DNA of 64,000 nt from Scandinavium ludwigii_A. Lineage in GTDB: Bacteria; Pseudomonadota; Gammaproteobacteria; Enterobacterales; Enterobacteriaceae. The notes under the pieces were generated by a model. It was not told where the DNA came from. It was given only the letters and a program-made list of their open reading frames with translations, and searched no databases. The stretch is taken from the NCBI GenBank assembly GCA_050516505.1, contig CP191518.1, positions 372,001 to 436,000 on the forward strand. Direction: 5' to 3'. Made by a program: the position numbers and the translations under genes. Below, piece by piece: positions 1 through 8,678 of this stretch (within the stretch, counting starts at the first letter, position 1; every line of letters starts with the position of its first letter).

Positions 1-2
1 TG

Positions 3-731
3 GAAGTTCGTGAACTCCTGTCCCAGTACGATTTCCCAGGCGACGACACTCCTATCGTTCGTGGTTCCGCGCTGAAAGCGCTGGAAGGCGAAGCTGAGTG
101 GGAAGCTAAAATCATCGAACTGGCTGGCTTCCTGGATTCTTACATCCCAGAACCAGAACGTGCGATCGACAAGCCATTCCTGCTGCCAATCGAAGACGTA
201 TTCTCCATCTCCGGCCGTGGTACTGTTGTTACCGGTCGTGTAGAGCGCGGTATCGTTAAAGTTGGTGAAGAAGTAGAAATCGTTGGTATCAAAGAAACTG
301 CGAAAACTACCTGTACTGGCGTTGAAATGTTCCGCAAACTGCTGGACGAAGGCCGTGCTGGTGAGAACGTTGGTGTTCTGCTGCGTGGTATCAAACGTGA
401 AGAAATCGAACGTGGTCAGGTTCTGGCCAAGCCGGGTTCAATCAACCCGCACACCAAGTTCGAATCTGAAGTGTACATCCTGTCCAAAGATGAAGGCGGT
501 CGTCATACTCCGTTCTTCAAAGGCTACCGTCCACAGTTCTACTTCCGTACAACTGACGTGACCGGTACCATCGAACTGCCAGAAGGCGTTGAGATGGTAA
601 TGCCAGGTGACAACATCAAAATGGTTGTTACCCTGATCCACCCAATCGCGATGGATGACGGTCTGCGTTTCGCAATCCGTGAAGGCGGCCGTACTGTAGG
701 CGCGGGCGTTGTTGCTAAAGTTATCAGCTAA
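3..731 (+). CDS. tufA: Elongation factor Tu (3' part of gene)
   Basis: EF-Tu carries aminoacyl-tRNA to the ribosomal A site as a GTP complex. Only the last 242 residues are in the window, matching about residues 153-394 of the 394-residue E. coli protein. The G-domain P-loop and switch regions therefore lie outside. What remains is the end of domain 1 and the two beta-barrel domains, including motifs such as FSISGRGTVVTGRVERG and the C-terminal REGGRTVGAGVVAKVIS. The frame is open from the first bases of the window. A strong hairpin terminator follows, consistent with tufA closing the str operon as in E. coli. Codon use is that of a very highly expressed gene. The identification is certain; the gene is cut only by the window edge. 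Confidence 0.98.
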   Translation, partial: EVRELLSQYDFPGDDTPIVRGSALKALEGEAEWEAKIIELAGFLDSYIPEPERAIDKPFLLPIEDVFSISGRGTVVTGRVERGIVKVGEEVEIVGIKETAKTTCTGVEMFRKLLDEGRAGENVGVLLRGIKREEIERGQVLAKPGSINPHTKFESEVYILSKDEGGRHTPFFKGYRPQFYFRTTDVTGTIELPEGVEMVMPGDNIKMVVTLIHPIAMDDGLRFAIREGGRTVGAGVVAKVIS

Positions 732-768
732 TCAATAGAACCCTTCTTAAGGGATATTGATAGTGAAT

Positions 769-802
769 GCCAGCCACTGAAAAGTGGCTGGCCTTTTTTT
801 TA
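769..802 (+). terminator. Terminator after tufA
   Basis: A perfect 10-bp stem (arms 769-778 and 783-792) with a four-base loop is followed by a run of nine T. This is a textbook intrinsic terminator closing the tufA operon. Confidence 0.93.
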
Positions 803-1214
803 CACATACATTTACGCCCCCTCCTTCCTGTTACTACTTCATTATTGGTCTGCAAAGGTCGTCCCATAAGCGTGAATAATGCTGGCCTCTTAAGTATATT
901 TATTACATTCATTTTTTTGAGTGTATAGGCTTTATTTGTATATGTTGAGGCTATGTCCTCTGTTTATAGGTGTTTTGTTTTATGTATGAAATATATTAAC
1001 TATCAATAGTTAATTAAGGATATCCTTAAAGCCGATTTCGCTTAATAACTTTTTAAGTGACGGTTCATTGACAATATATATACATGCTGCCAGCATTCTA
1101 CAGTGGAAATAAAGTTCACTATTTACTTCTAATGCATTATCACTTCTCTCCAAACATCAATGTTTTATATATAGTTAATTTATTCTGATTTATACATTTA
1201 AGAAGGAATTTAAA
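803..1214. other. AT-rich gap upstream of the chitinase pseudogene, with two palindromes
   Basis: No credible gene is seen in these 412 bases, which are far richer in A and T than the neighbours. Two perfect palindromes abut at 995-1014 (arms ATTAACTAT / ATAGTTAAT around CA) and 1014-1029 (TTAAGGATATCCTTAA). A TTGACA hexamer at 1068-1073 could be a -35 box, but no good -10 sits at normal spacing. A ribosome-binding stretch (AAGGA) lies just before the ATG at 1215. The likely role is the old regulatory region of the chitinase gene; that is inference. Confidence 0.5.
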
Positions 1215-2863
1215 ATGAATTTTAAAAAACAGACGCTCGCGGTGTTAATGGCGCTCGCCTTAGTCCCCTTTGCTGCGTCAGCGGCTACATGAACAGCAGA
1301 CGACCAAAGCAATACCATTGCCGGCCTTGATTCAAGTCAGATGATCTCAAAGGACAATGGTAATACCTGGCTGGCTTATACCAGCGAAACTCAGAACAAT
1401 TTCCCGGGTACTGAAACGGTGGTTGTTGCCCTCAAAGATAATTTGGCGATCACTTCAGAAAATTATGACCCAACGCTGTCGTATCCGACTGCGGGGACGG
1501 TTGTTCGCTATAACGGCTATTACTGAACCAGCAAGTGGTGGGTGAATCCAGGTGAAATACCGGGTGGGAATGAGGTATGGCAAAAAGGAGCGGCAATCAA
1601 TTTCCAGACGCTGGGTACCTTTGAATTCCTGCCTTACACCGGTCAGGCTGCAATTGATTTCCAGAACGTTCAGAAAGCTAAGCTGGCTGCGATGCGTACA
1701 ATCATCGGTTATTTCCCAGAATGGGGCGTGTATGATGCCCACAATAACTTCACGCCAGATAAAATTGACTACTCCACGTTGACCGAAATTAACTATGGTT
1801 TCGCGGTTGTCAAAAATGGCGAAGTCACCATGCATGATACTGAAAAAGGTCCGGGCCTCATTAAAGAATTGAATGAGCGTACCGAAGCTGCAGGTGTCAG
1901 ACATATTATTTCTGTAGGTGGCTGGAATAACTCTGAAGAGGGCGTATTCGAAGCGGCAATGGCTACCCAGGAAGGCACTGAGAAACTTACCAGCAGCATG
2001 GTAGCATACATGCTGAAGTGGGACTTTGACGGCATTGATATTGATTGGGAATACCCGGATACCGATGCGGAAAAGGACAGCTTCACAAACCTCGTTCAGT
2101 TGGTTCGCGCTAAGCTTGATGACGAGGGTAAGAAAGATGACAAATACTATTCACTTTCTGCTGCGGTCACCACTAACCACAATAAAATTGAGTTTATCAA
2201 TCCTGCTGTAACCACCCCGCTGCTTGATACCGTCAACGTAATGGCATATGACATCCACGGAGCCTTCGATCTGCACCGGGCACGGCAACGGTACATGGCA
2301 CTTGGGATGATCCGGAGCAGAATACCGGTACCCATCCGTGGTACGTGCTGAAAGAGAAAGTGGATTACATCAATCAGCAAGGTTTTGCTGGCGCGATTGT
2401 CTGGGGTATCAGCGGTGATACGCCCGATCATGAGCTGGGGGTTATCGTAAAAGAAATCAAAACGACCCCCGGCACAAGATCCAGATCTGAAAGGAATCAT
2501 GGTCAGTCTGTTTGATAACGAAACCCGTGTAACGATTAACCTTGATACGTCTAAAATGACCTCAGGAAATAATTATAGCGTTGAAATTGATGGGAAATAT
2601 CTCTTCTCCACAGAAGGTTCTGGCAATTTCTAGAGTTATAGATATAACTACGGTAAAGAAGTCTCTTTGCGGACCGATGATGTTGCCAGCCGTCTTAACG
2701 TTGGGTCTGTCATTACAACTCGCTGAGCACCAGTGGTGATATTTCTACCGTTAAATCTGACGAAAAGGATATTTCTGTTGGCTAAATTGTTGTTATCGAA
2801 CGTGTTTCTCCTAATCCTGCAACCGTGGCGAAAGTCGTTGTTACCGCAGACATGCTGAAATAA
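1215..2863 (+). pseudogene. chiA: Chitinase (GH18 with chitin-binding module), decayed
   Basis: This is the remnant of a secreted chitinase. A signal peptide (MNFKKQTLAVLMALALVPF, then AASAAT) runs into TGA at 1290. The frame then continues through a CBM5/12-like chitin-binding module, with a second TGA at 1524 just before TSKWWVNPGEIPGGNEVWQ. It goes on into a GH18 domain with the catalytic signature DGIDIDWE at 2028-2051. After MAYDIHGAFD the frame breaks. The C-terminal barrel motif IVWGISGDTPDHELG appears in another frame at about 2390-2440, with most of the segment between apparently deleted. The frame shifts back, then meets TAG at 2632, another shift near 2724 and TAA at 2783, before a tail ending at 2861-2863. 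It occupies the locus where E. coli carries chiA, a T2SS substrate, but the domain order differs from E. coli ChiA. The symbol is by position and function only. Confidence 0.88.
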
Positions 2864-2891
2864 TAGTTCTGAACACCGGCTAGACTTGCCT

Positions 2892-2930
2892 AAAGCGCAC
2901 CAGAGTAAACGCAGGTGCGCTTTTTTTTTG
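2892..2930 (+). terminator. Terminator after the chitinase pseudogene
   Basis: A 10-bp stem (2892-2901 with 2914-2923) is followed by a T run. The terminator of the dead gene is still intact. Confidence 0.88.
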
Positions 2931-2963
2931 AAGCATGACTTTGTCGCGGCAGAATGTAATGTT

Positions 2964-2988
2964 ATTGAAATCATAACCATTCTCATTT
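2964..2988 (+). promoter_or_regulatory. Fur-box-like site upstream of bfd
   Basis: The stretch ATTGAAATCATAACCATTCT and the following CATTT resemble the AT-rich GATAAT-type Fur repeats. It lies about 35-55 bases before the bfd start, where the promoter should be. Bfd is Fur-repressed in E. coli. The site was judged by eye and not scored. Confidence 0.5.
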
Positions 2989-3020
2989 ACAATTTGATCA
3001 GAAATTGTACGGGAGTCGAT

Positions 3021-3215
3021 ATGTACGTTTGTCTGTGTAACGGTGTTAGTGATAAGAAGATTCGCCAGGCTGTGCGCCAGTTCAGTCCTCAGTCTTTTCA
3101 ACAACTCAGAAAGTTTGTTCCTGTCGGGACGCAGTGTGGGAAATGCATTCGTGCTGCGCGCGAAATCATGCAGGATGAATTGACCCAACTCCCTGAATTT
3201 AAAGAAATCGCCTGA
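3021..3215 (+). CDS. bfd: Bacterioferritin-associated ferredoxin
   Basis: Bfd is a small [2Fe-2S] protein that docks on bacterioferritin and passes electrons to its heme so stored iron can be released. The product is 64 residues, the usual length. The four cluster ligands are visible as C4, C6, C39 and C42 (MYVCLCNGVSDKK and VGTQCGKC). The start at 3021 gives the family N-terminus; a longer in-frame extension upstream crosses the terminator and Fur-like site and is not real. It precedes bfr, its partner, by 75 bases. The Fur-like site upstream suggests induction under iron starvation. Confidence 0.96.
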   Translation: MYVCLCNGVSDKKIRQAVRQFSPQSFQQLRKFVPVGTQCGKCIRAAREIMQDELTQLPEFKEIA

Positions 3216-3290
3216 TAACGCCACAATTCGCGTTTATTTTTTCTTCGCTTCTACTACGCTTGTAGGTAGTGGAAGCGGAGGAACAAAATA

Positions 3291-3767
3291 ATGAAAGGTG
3301 ATGTTAAGGTTATAAATTATCTCAATAAATTATTGGGAAATGAGCTTGTCGCAATCAACCAGTATTTTTTACATGCCCGCATGTTCAAAAACTGGGGTCT
3401 GAAACGTCTTAATGACGTGGAATACCATGAATCTATCGATGAAATGAAACACGCCGATCTCTATATTGAGCGTATTTTATTTCTCGAAGGGTTACCGAAT
3501 TTGCAGGATTTGGGCAGGCTGCAGATCGGCGAAGATGTCGAGGAAATGCTGCAATCCGACCTTAGGCTGGAACTGGAGGGCGCGAAGGATCTGCGGGAAG
3601 CTATTGCCTATGCGGATAGCGTCTTTGATTACGCCAGCCGAGATATGATGATCAAAATTCTGACCGAAGAAGAGCATCACATTGACTGGCTGGAAACTGA
3701 GTTGGAACTCATTCAGAAGCTTGGTATCCAGAATTACCTGCAGGCTCAGATTCGCGAAGAGGACTAA
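3291..3767 (+). CDS. bfr: Bacterioferritin
   Basis: Bacterioferritin forms a 24-subunit shell with heme between subunit pairs and oxidises Fe(II) at a di-iron centre for storage. The product is 158 residues, the standard length. All ferroxidase ligands are present: E18, E51, H54, E94, E127 and H130. The heme ligand M52 is also present, in the stretch DEMKHADLYIERILFLEG. A good Shine-Dalgarno (GGAGG) precedes the ATG. It follows bfd on the same strand and converges on gspO, whose stop lies 63 bases away. Confidence 0.98.
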   Translation: MKGDVKVINYLNKLLGNELVAINQYFLHARMFKNWGLKRLNDVEYHESIDEMKHADLYIERILFLEGLPNLQDLGRLQIGEDVEEMLQSDLRLELEGAKDLREAIAYADSVFDYASRDMMIKILTEEEHHIDWLETELELIQKLGIQNYLQAQIREED

Positions 3768-3830
3768 CCGTTTCTTCGGTGTACATTCAGAGCGGTAGGC
3801 GCACTCTTACTGCTCTGCCTCTCAGTGTTA

Positions 3831-4601
3831 TCAACCATTCCAGGTTTGCCATAGAAAACTCAGCCAGCCTGCTACGCTCAACCACGGACCGAACGCGATA
3901 TGCGCTTTTTTGTCGCCGTTTAAGATAAGGCGACCCAAGGCATAAATTAGCGCCAGCACCGATGACAGTAACAGGATGCCTGGTAACGCCTGCCATCCAC
4001 ACCATGCCCCCAATGCGGCGAGCAATTTGAAATCACCAAAGCCCATCCCTTCTTTGCCGGTCAACAGCCGAAACGCCTGATAAACCAGCCACAGTGTCAG
4101 ATAGCCAGCGATTGCCCCCAATACCGCATCATGCAGATCGATGCGCATAAAAAAACAGTGATACAGCAAACCCAGCCACAGCAGTGGTAACGTCAGTTTG
4201 TCTGGCAATAAACAGTGCTGCGCATCGATTTGCGTTAATGCCAGCAGGAACCAAAACAGCAGGCAGATGGCCAGGGTCTCAGGGAGCAGGGGGAAGAGGC
4301 TGGTCATCAGCGCAAACACCAGGCCACAAATCCCTTCCGTCAAAGGATAGCGCGGGGAGATCCGGGCATGGCAATCACGGCAGCGACCTTTCAACCACAG
4401 CCAGCTGAAAAGCGGAACGTTATCATGGTAACGAATCGGGTGTTGGCACTGGGGACAACAAGATCCGGGCCAGGCGATATTGCTGAGCGGCGCGTTCTCA
4501 TCTTTGATACCTCGTGGTACCCGGTAGACCACGACATTCATAAAGCTGCCGGTAAGCAAACCTAAGAGACCCATCAGGATGATTTCAATGGCTTTATCCA
4601 T
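3831..4601 (-). CDS. gspO: Type II secretion prepilin peptidase / N-methyltransferase GspO
   Basis: This inner-membrane aspartic protease cleaves the leader of the pseudopilins (GspG-K) after glycine and methylates the new N-terminus. At 256 residues it has the family layout. After the first membrane helix come two CxxC pairs (C49-C52 and C74-C77). Next are the catalytic aspartates D126 (in QIDAQHCLLPD) and D190 (in GMGFGDFKLL), with hydrophobic helices throughout. The start overlaps the end of gspM by 8 bases, so it is the last gene of the gspC-O operon. There is no gspN between gspM and gspO, as in E. coli. Confidence 0.95.
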   Translation of the reverse strand: MDKAIEIILMGLLGLLTGSFMNVVVYRVPRGIKDENAPLSNIAWPGSCCPQCQHPIRYHDNVPLFSWLWLKGRCRDCHARISPRYPLTEGICGLVFALMTSLFPLLPETLAICLLFWFLLALTQIDAQHCLLPDKLTLPLLWLGLLYHCFFMRIDLHDAVLGAIAGYLTLWLVYQAFRLLTGKEGMGFGDFKLLAALGAWCGWQALPGILLLSSVLALIYALGRLILNGDKKAHIAFGPWLSVAGWLSFLWQTWNG

Positions 4602-5064
4602 TGGCCTTCACCTCGCGTAGCGTGAGCGTTATCACCTTCACACTGTTTTTCCCCGACGGTTGGGCGGAAAAATCTAAATGTGTGACCTGCAAACCGCTTT
4701 GTTGTAACGCCTGAAGCCATGCAAACAGCGTGTTGGCAGGTAAGGGCGCGAGAGACACGGAGAGTGTTTGAGGACTCGTCTTTTGGGCTTTATACTGAAT
4801 GCCACTCTGTCTGGCGGCACTCGCCAGCCGTTGCTCCATCGTCACTGTGGTCGGATTTACCGGAACAATGCCCTTACGATGAGCGGCGTTGTTCAACCAC
4901 TCTATCTCTTCTGCGAGCCGTGTGTTCTCATCCGCTAAACGCGCAATACCGTTGTTCAACGGCGTAACGACGCCATAAAGGATACTCGCCATTAAACAGA
5001 TGCCCGCCAGCAGCAGGATGAATACTCTTTCCCGACGCGTTTTCCCTTGCCACCCGATGTTCAT
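4594..5064 (-). CDS. gspM: Type II secretion inner-membrane protein GspM
   Basis: GspM is a bitopic inner-membrane protein that pairs with GspL in the assembly platform. The product is 156 residues. It has a basic N-terminus (TRRERVF), one membrane helix at about residues 14-33, a coiled-coil-like stretch (LADENTRLAEEIEWLNN) and a periplasmic ferredoxin-like domain. Its start overlaps the gspL stop by the ATGA pattern, suggesting translational coupling. The family is weakly conserved; the assignment rests on topology and operon position. Confidence 0.9.
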   Translation of the reverse strand: MNIGWQGKTRRERVFILLLAGICLMASILYGVVTPLNNGIARLADENTRLAEEIEWLNNAAHRKGIVPVNPTTVTMEQRLASAARQSGIQYKAQKTSPQTLSVSLAPLPANTLFAWLQALQQSGLQVTHLDFSAQPSGKNSVKVITLTLREVKANG

Positions 5065-6209
5065 GGTTTAACTCCGCTGATTAAAACGGCCTGGCCTGCG
5101 GAATCAGACGGCTGCACTGAAAAGTTAAAATCGTCATGTGTGCGTTGTATGAACTGTGCCATCTGTCCGGGATCCTCCACTTTCAGGGTTAACGTCAGGG
5201 CGTGCTTGTCCCTGTCATAAGCGAACTGACGAATCTTCAACTTCGGAAAATCCTGCAGATGTTGAGCAATCAGTGACAGGCGAGACATGACGTCAGGCCA
5301 GGTTTGTGCACTGGCGGACTCGAAGAAGAATTTATAGTTATTGCTACGTGGATTGGTCGGGAAATAGCGACTCCACAGGGCTTTTCCTTGTACTTTTAGT
5401 TCTGCGTTTTGTTGGCTTACCTGCCAGAGCACCAGGCCCTTAACGCTCAACCAGACGAAGAGCGCCAGTACCAATGCGCCAACGGACAGCTTTCTGTAAA
5501 ACGGTTTAACCTTCACTACCACCGGGCGAACACGAAACGGTCCGTGGAGCAGGTTTACCTCTGTGATCGTGGTTGGCTGGTGATACCAGTCGGCGAGCCT
5601 TTCTTGCGCAGGCAAAATTTCTGTTGATGCATGGGCCACGGGCAGGGGATTAAAACTGCGTATTTTTTGTGCCGGATGGCGCATCAATAAATGTTCAAGC
5701 AGCGCGGTGTTGAGTACTGAAAATTTGTGTTCCGCATAGCGCATTAGCCAGCGGTCCTGGTGCTGATGGAGCGTCCAGGCTTGCGGCTGAAAAGGCAGAT
5801 CATAACCGTCGGGTATGGCCTGTCTGACCGTTACGCCCGCCAGACTGAGGGTAAGCAGAATCTCTGTCAGGACAACTCTACGGATGCCAGCGAGATGTAA
5901 CCTGTCTTCATTGCGTGCGAGAATGCTCCAGTGAAGATCGTCAGGGTTCTCTGCCACCGTGTCTTCCGCCAGCCAGCCCAGGGTTTGCGCCGTGATGCTG
6001 TAATCCTCCACGGGAAGGGTCACTTCACGGAAATAAAAATGCTCTGCACAGAGCAACAGCAGGGCGCTTTCTTTTCCAGGTAAATCGCGCATGCAGTCTG
6101 GCTCAGTCAGATCAGTTAACTGGCGAATGACTGGTTCGCCGTGTTCATTGTGGTAACTGCATTCAAGTGTGTTTGCAGCAAGGCGCAAAACCAACAAATC
6201 CGTTTTCAT
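5061..6209 (-). CDS. gspL: Type II secretion platform protein GspL
   Basis: GspL links the cytoplasmic ATPase GspE to the inner-membrane platform. The product is 382 residues. It has an actin-like cytoplasmic domain over roughly the first 235 residues, one membrane helix (LSVGALVLALFVWLSVKG) and a periplasmic domain related to that of GspM. It overlaps gspK and gspM by four bases each (ATGA), so the operon is tightly coupled. The length is normal and no lesion is seen. Confidence 0.93.
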   Translation of the reverse strand: MKTDLLVLRLAANTLECSYHNEHGEPVIRQLTDLTEPDCMRDLPGKESALLLLCAEHFYFREVTLPVEDYSITAQTLGWLAEDTVAENPDDLHWSILARNEDRLHLAGIRRVVLTEILLTLSLAGVTVRQAIPDGYDLPFQPQAWTLHQHQDRWLMRYAEHKFSVLNTALLEHLLMRHPAQKIRSFNPLPVAHASTEILPAQERLADWYHQPTTITEVNLLHGPFRVRPVVVKVKPFYRKLSVGALVLALFVWLSVKGLVLWQVSQQNAELKVQGKALWSRYFPTNPRSNNYKFFFESASAQTWPDVMSRLSLIAQHLQDFPKLKIRQFAYDRDKHALTLTLKVEDPGQMAQFIQRTHDDFNFSVQPSDSAGQAVLISGVKP

Positions 6210-7210
6210 CGACTTCCCTTTATGTGTTCATAGACGCCGGCGCGTCGAGCCACGATGACCACTTTTTTCTCTTTCTCATCGTATTCAAGCTGGCTGGTAA
6301 AATACTGCCGCCCGTCATCCTGCTGAACCTCGGTTTCCAGCCTGAAGAAATGGCTAAAGGTGGTCATAATGCCTTTGGCAGCGGCAAAATCTTTGTCATG
6401 TCCTGGAAAAGTTTTCTCCAGATAGCCCGTCAGTTGAACCGGGTTTTGCCAGGTTTGCGTCGAGCGATTGGCAAACAGTGTTTCGACGTCCTTCACTGAA
6501 AGCACGTTGTTAAAGATGGCGGCCAGCAGCGATGCATGCCGGGGGGTCAGGGTGCTGACATTGATCTGCAATTCGGTATTGGGTAACGCGCAAAGATTGG
6601 GGGCCAATCGTTGATAGAGTTCAGCCGTCATGCCTTGAATGCTTTTGAGTTCAGACACACTCACAAAGAGGGTATTTGCGTTGTCACGTGGGATGTCCCG
6701 GGTGCGGTAATACTCACTTTCTGCCCCGGCCCGGCGTGGCAACTCATCACTGTCGATAAAGTCCGCAATCGAATCAATAACGGTGTCTGCCCGGGCGCCA
6801 TCCGCGCCGCTGTTGTCTAAAAGGGCGCGGAAAGTTTTCACGCTGTAGGGTTCATCATCCAGAGCATCCACAGGTACGGCGGCCAGCACATTGAGATTAA
6901 AGCAGTTTTGCCCATCTTCCAGATGCCAATGAAGGCGACGATCGTCGTTTAGCACAATCTCATGCGGCTGGGCCCAATACTGATCCGGTGAGGTGTATTT
7001 GGCATTGTCTTTCAGGTCCTGCTGTAAAATACGCCCCGCCTGTTGTTCGGCAATCCCAACGAGTTGATTTTGCGCCAGACGGGAGGCGGTATAACCTGTG
7101 CGCTTTAGGTTCACCTGAAAACGTAACGTCATTTCTGTCGCCAGTGCCGCCATAATCGCCAGTATCATCAGCACGACCAGCAACGCCATGCCTTGTTGCT
7201 CTTGTTTCAT
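6206..7210 (-). CDS. gspK: Type II secretion minor pseudopilin GspK
   Basis: GspK sits at the tip of the pseudopilus with GspI and GspJ. The product is 334 residues with a short leader ending in glycine before MALLVVLMILAIMAALATEM. Position 5 of the mature chain is valine rather than the glutamate found in the other pseudopilins, which is normal for GspK. The large insert domain typical of this subunit follows. The ATGA overlaps with gspJ and gspL place it mid-operon. Confidence 0.95.
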   Translation of the reverse strand: MKQEQQGMALLVVLMILAIMAALATEMTLRFQVNLKRTGYTASRLAQNQLVGIAEQQAGRILQQDLKDNAKYTSPDQYWAQPHEIVLNDDRRLHWHLEDGQNCFNLNVLAAVPVDALDDEPYSVKTFRALLDNSGADGARADTVIDSIADFIDSDELPRRAGAESEYYRTRDIPRDNANTLFVSVSELKSIQGMTAELYQRLAPNLCALPNTELQINVSTLTPRHASLLAAIFNNVLSVKDVETLFANRSTQTWQNPVQLTGYLEKTFPGHDKDFAAAKGIMTTFSHFFRLETEVQQDDGRQYFTSQLEYDEKEKKVVIVARRAGVYEHIKGSR

Positions 7211-7824
7211 TGTTTTTTTTCCGGCGTATCAGAGGCGCTCATCCCTGGCTGGGCGTGCTGTTCCGGTAAACGAACCAGCCGCATGATCGGGCCCGGCTCG
7301 ACCAGTCCGAGGGTAAACTCTACCGCCTGTGGCACTGTTTTTACTGCGTCAGTTTTTCCAAGAAAGACGCCTTGCGCGTAATAGCGCAGGGTAAAATTGT
7401 CTACGTTATCGAGCATGGGCATCACGAGCGTCGGTTTCACGGCATCGGGGTATTGCCAGACCTCACGGTACAGTACGCCGTTTTTCAAATACCAGCGGAC
7501 TCGCTGAATGGCGGGTGTGCAGCAGGCATTCAGTACGTCGTCTGCGCGGGCGGTCGTCAGCATTAAGTGGCTTTGCCCGGCTTCAATCACCTGTTCGCTA
7601 TGCAGTAGCGGACGCGGCACAAATTGTCGGATGTCTTTTTCGAGCAGGTTGACGGTACGCAATAAGACGCTGAAACGCTGCTGGTGCTTTTTGGTTGTCT
7701 CATTGCTGTTAATCGATGCCGTCAGGAGTTGGCCCGTCATCAGCGTGAGCGCTGCAAACAGTACAATGGCGATCAAGACTTCCAGTAAGGTGAAGCCTGA
7801 CTGGTTTTTACGGCTGTGCAGCAT
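7207..7824 (-). CDS. gspJ: Type II secretion minor pseudopilin GspJ
   Basis: GspJ is part of the tip complex of the pseudopilus. The product is 205 residues. The prepilin leader ends in glycine before FTLLEVLIAIVLFAAL, giving glutamate at mature position 5 as needed for assembly. The globular beta domain follows. Its start lies inside the end of gspI (17-base overlap), so both are probably translated together. Confidence 0.95.
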   Translation of the reverse strand: MLHSRKNQSGFTLLEVLIAIVLFAALTLMTGQLLTASINSNETTKKHQQRFSVLLRTVNLLEKDIRQFVPRPLLHSEQVIEAGQSHLMLTTARADDVLNACCTPAIQRVRWYLKNGVLYREVWQYPDAVKPTLVMPMLDNVDNFTLRYYAQGVFLGKTDAVKTVPQAVEFTLGLVEPGPIMRLVRLPEQHAQPGMSASDTPEKKQ

Positions 7825-8182
7825 TTCTAGGCTCCATCACATAGCGCTCGAGCTGGACCCGTTGACCGTTTTCCAGCGGGACCTGCACCTGCCAGCGGGT
7901 CATGTCCTCTACATCACTGGGGACAATCTCAAGCGTCCACGCCCAGTTGCTGCCACCCATTAACATGCTGCCGTGCTGCGTCTTTTTTTCACCGCTGTTC
8001 GCCAATGCAAGCGTGGTCAGTATGTTATCTGCCACCCAGCTGGCGAAAACGTTGTCACGCATTGCCGTGGTAGCGGAAAGTTGCCCATTGATGCTGGAAA
8101 TTAACGTCATGCTGACTGCTGCGAAAATCACCATCGCTAAAAGTACTTCCAGGATCGTCATACCGCCTTGCTTTGTTTTCAT
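7808..8182 (-). CDS. gspI: Type II secretion minor pseudopilin GspI
   Basis: GspI nucleates the tip complex with GspJ and GspK. The product is 124 residues, the usual size. The leader MKTKQGG is followed by MTILEVLLAMVIFAAVSMTL, with cleavage expected after the second glycine and glutamate at mature position 5. It overlaps gspH by four bases and gspJ by 17. Confidence 0.95.
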   Translation of the reverse strand: MKTKQGGMTILEVLLAMVIFAAVSMTLISSINGQLSATTAMRDNVFASWVADNILTTLALANSGEKKTQHGSMLMGGSNWAWTLEIVPSDVEDMTRWQVQVPLENGQRVQLERYVMEPRNAAQP

Positions 8183-8676
8183 CGGCCTTCCCCAGGCGTG
8201 AAGCGTAGGGGCAAACCGCCCTGGCTGGTGAGGGTGAAAAGGATTTTGCCCTTGTCGCGATCTTCAACCTGTAAGGTGAACGGCATCACTTCACCATCGG
8301 GGGTGATGATGATTTGCGGCTCCCGGCTTGAGCGCTGTTTGAGCGTGGCGGGTAACAGCCGAATACGCCATGATTCGTCCCAGTCGCCTCGCGTCGGCAG
8401 GCGGTACTGGCTGTCAGGCTGTTGCCATTCTTTCTCTTCAGACACGACAAACTGCCAGCCGGCATCCTCTATTTTCAGACCGATAAGTCTGTTTTCCATG
8501 GTTGCCCAGTCAGCGGCGTATTCGACGAGTGCGTTGAGCCGCTCACCGGTTTTGACAGCCTTACCCTGCGAGCCATTGAGCTGGCCGGTGGTCAACATCA
8601 CCGCCGACGCGCTTAAGGCGATGATTACCAGCACCAGTAGCATCTCCAGCAGCGTAAAACCCTTCGACGCATTCAT
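8179..8676 (-). CDS. gspH: Type II secretion minor pseudopilin GspH
   Basis: GspH links the tip complex to the GspG shaft. The product is 165 residues starting with a very short leader (MNASKG) before FTLLEMLLVLVIIALSASAV, with glutamate at mature position 5. The C-terminal beta domain is of normal size. Only two bases separate it from gspG upstream. Confidence 0.94.
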   Translation of the reverse strand: MNASKGFTLLEMLLVLVIIALSASAVMLTTGQLNGSQGKAVKTGERLNALVEYAADWATMENRLIGLKIEDAGWQFVVSEEKEWQQPDSQYRLPTRGDWDESWRIRLLPATLKQRSSREPQIIITPDGEVMPFTLQVEDRDKGKILFTLTSQGGLPLRFTPGEGR

Positions 8677-8678
8677 GG

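Noticed and set aside
1290..1526. Programmed UGA recoding (selenocysteine or readthrough) in the chitinase
   Set aside because: No SECIS-like hairpin was obvious after either TGA, and the gene also has deletions, frame shifts, TAG and TAA, so decay is the simpler reading.
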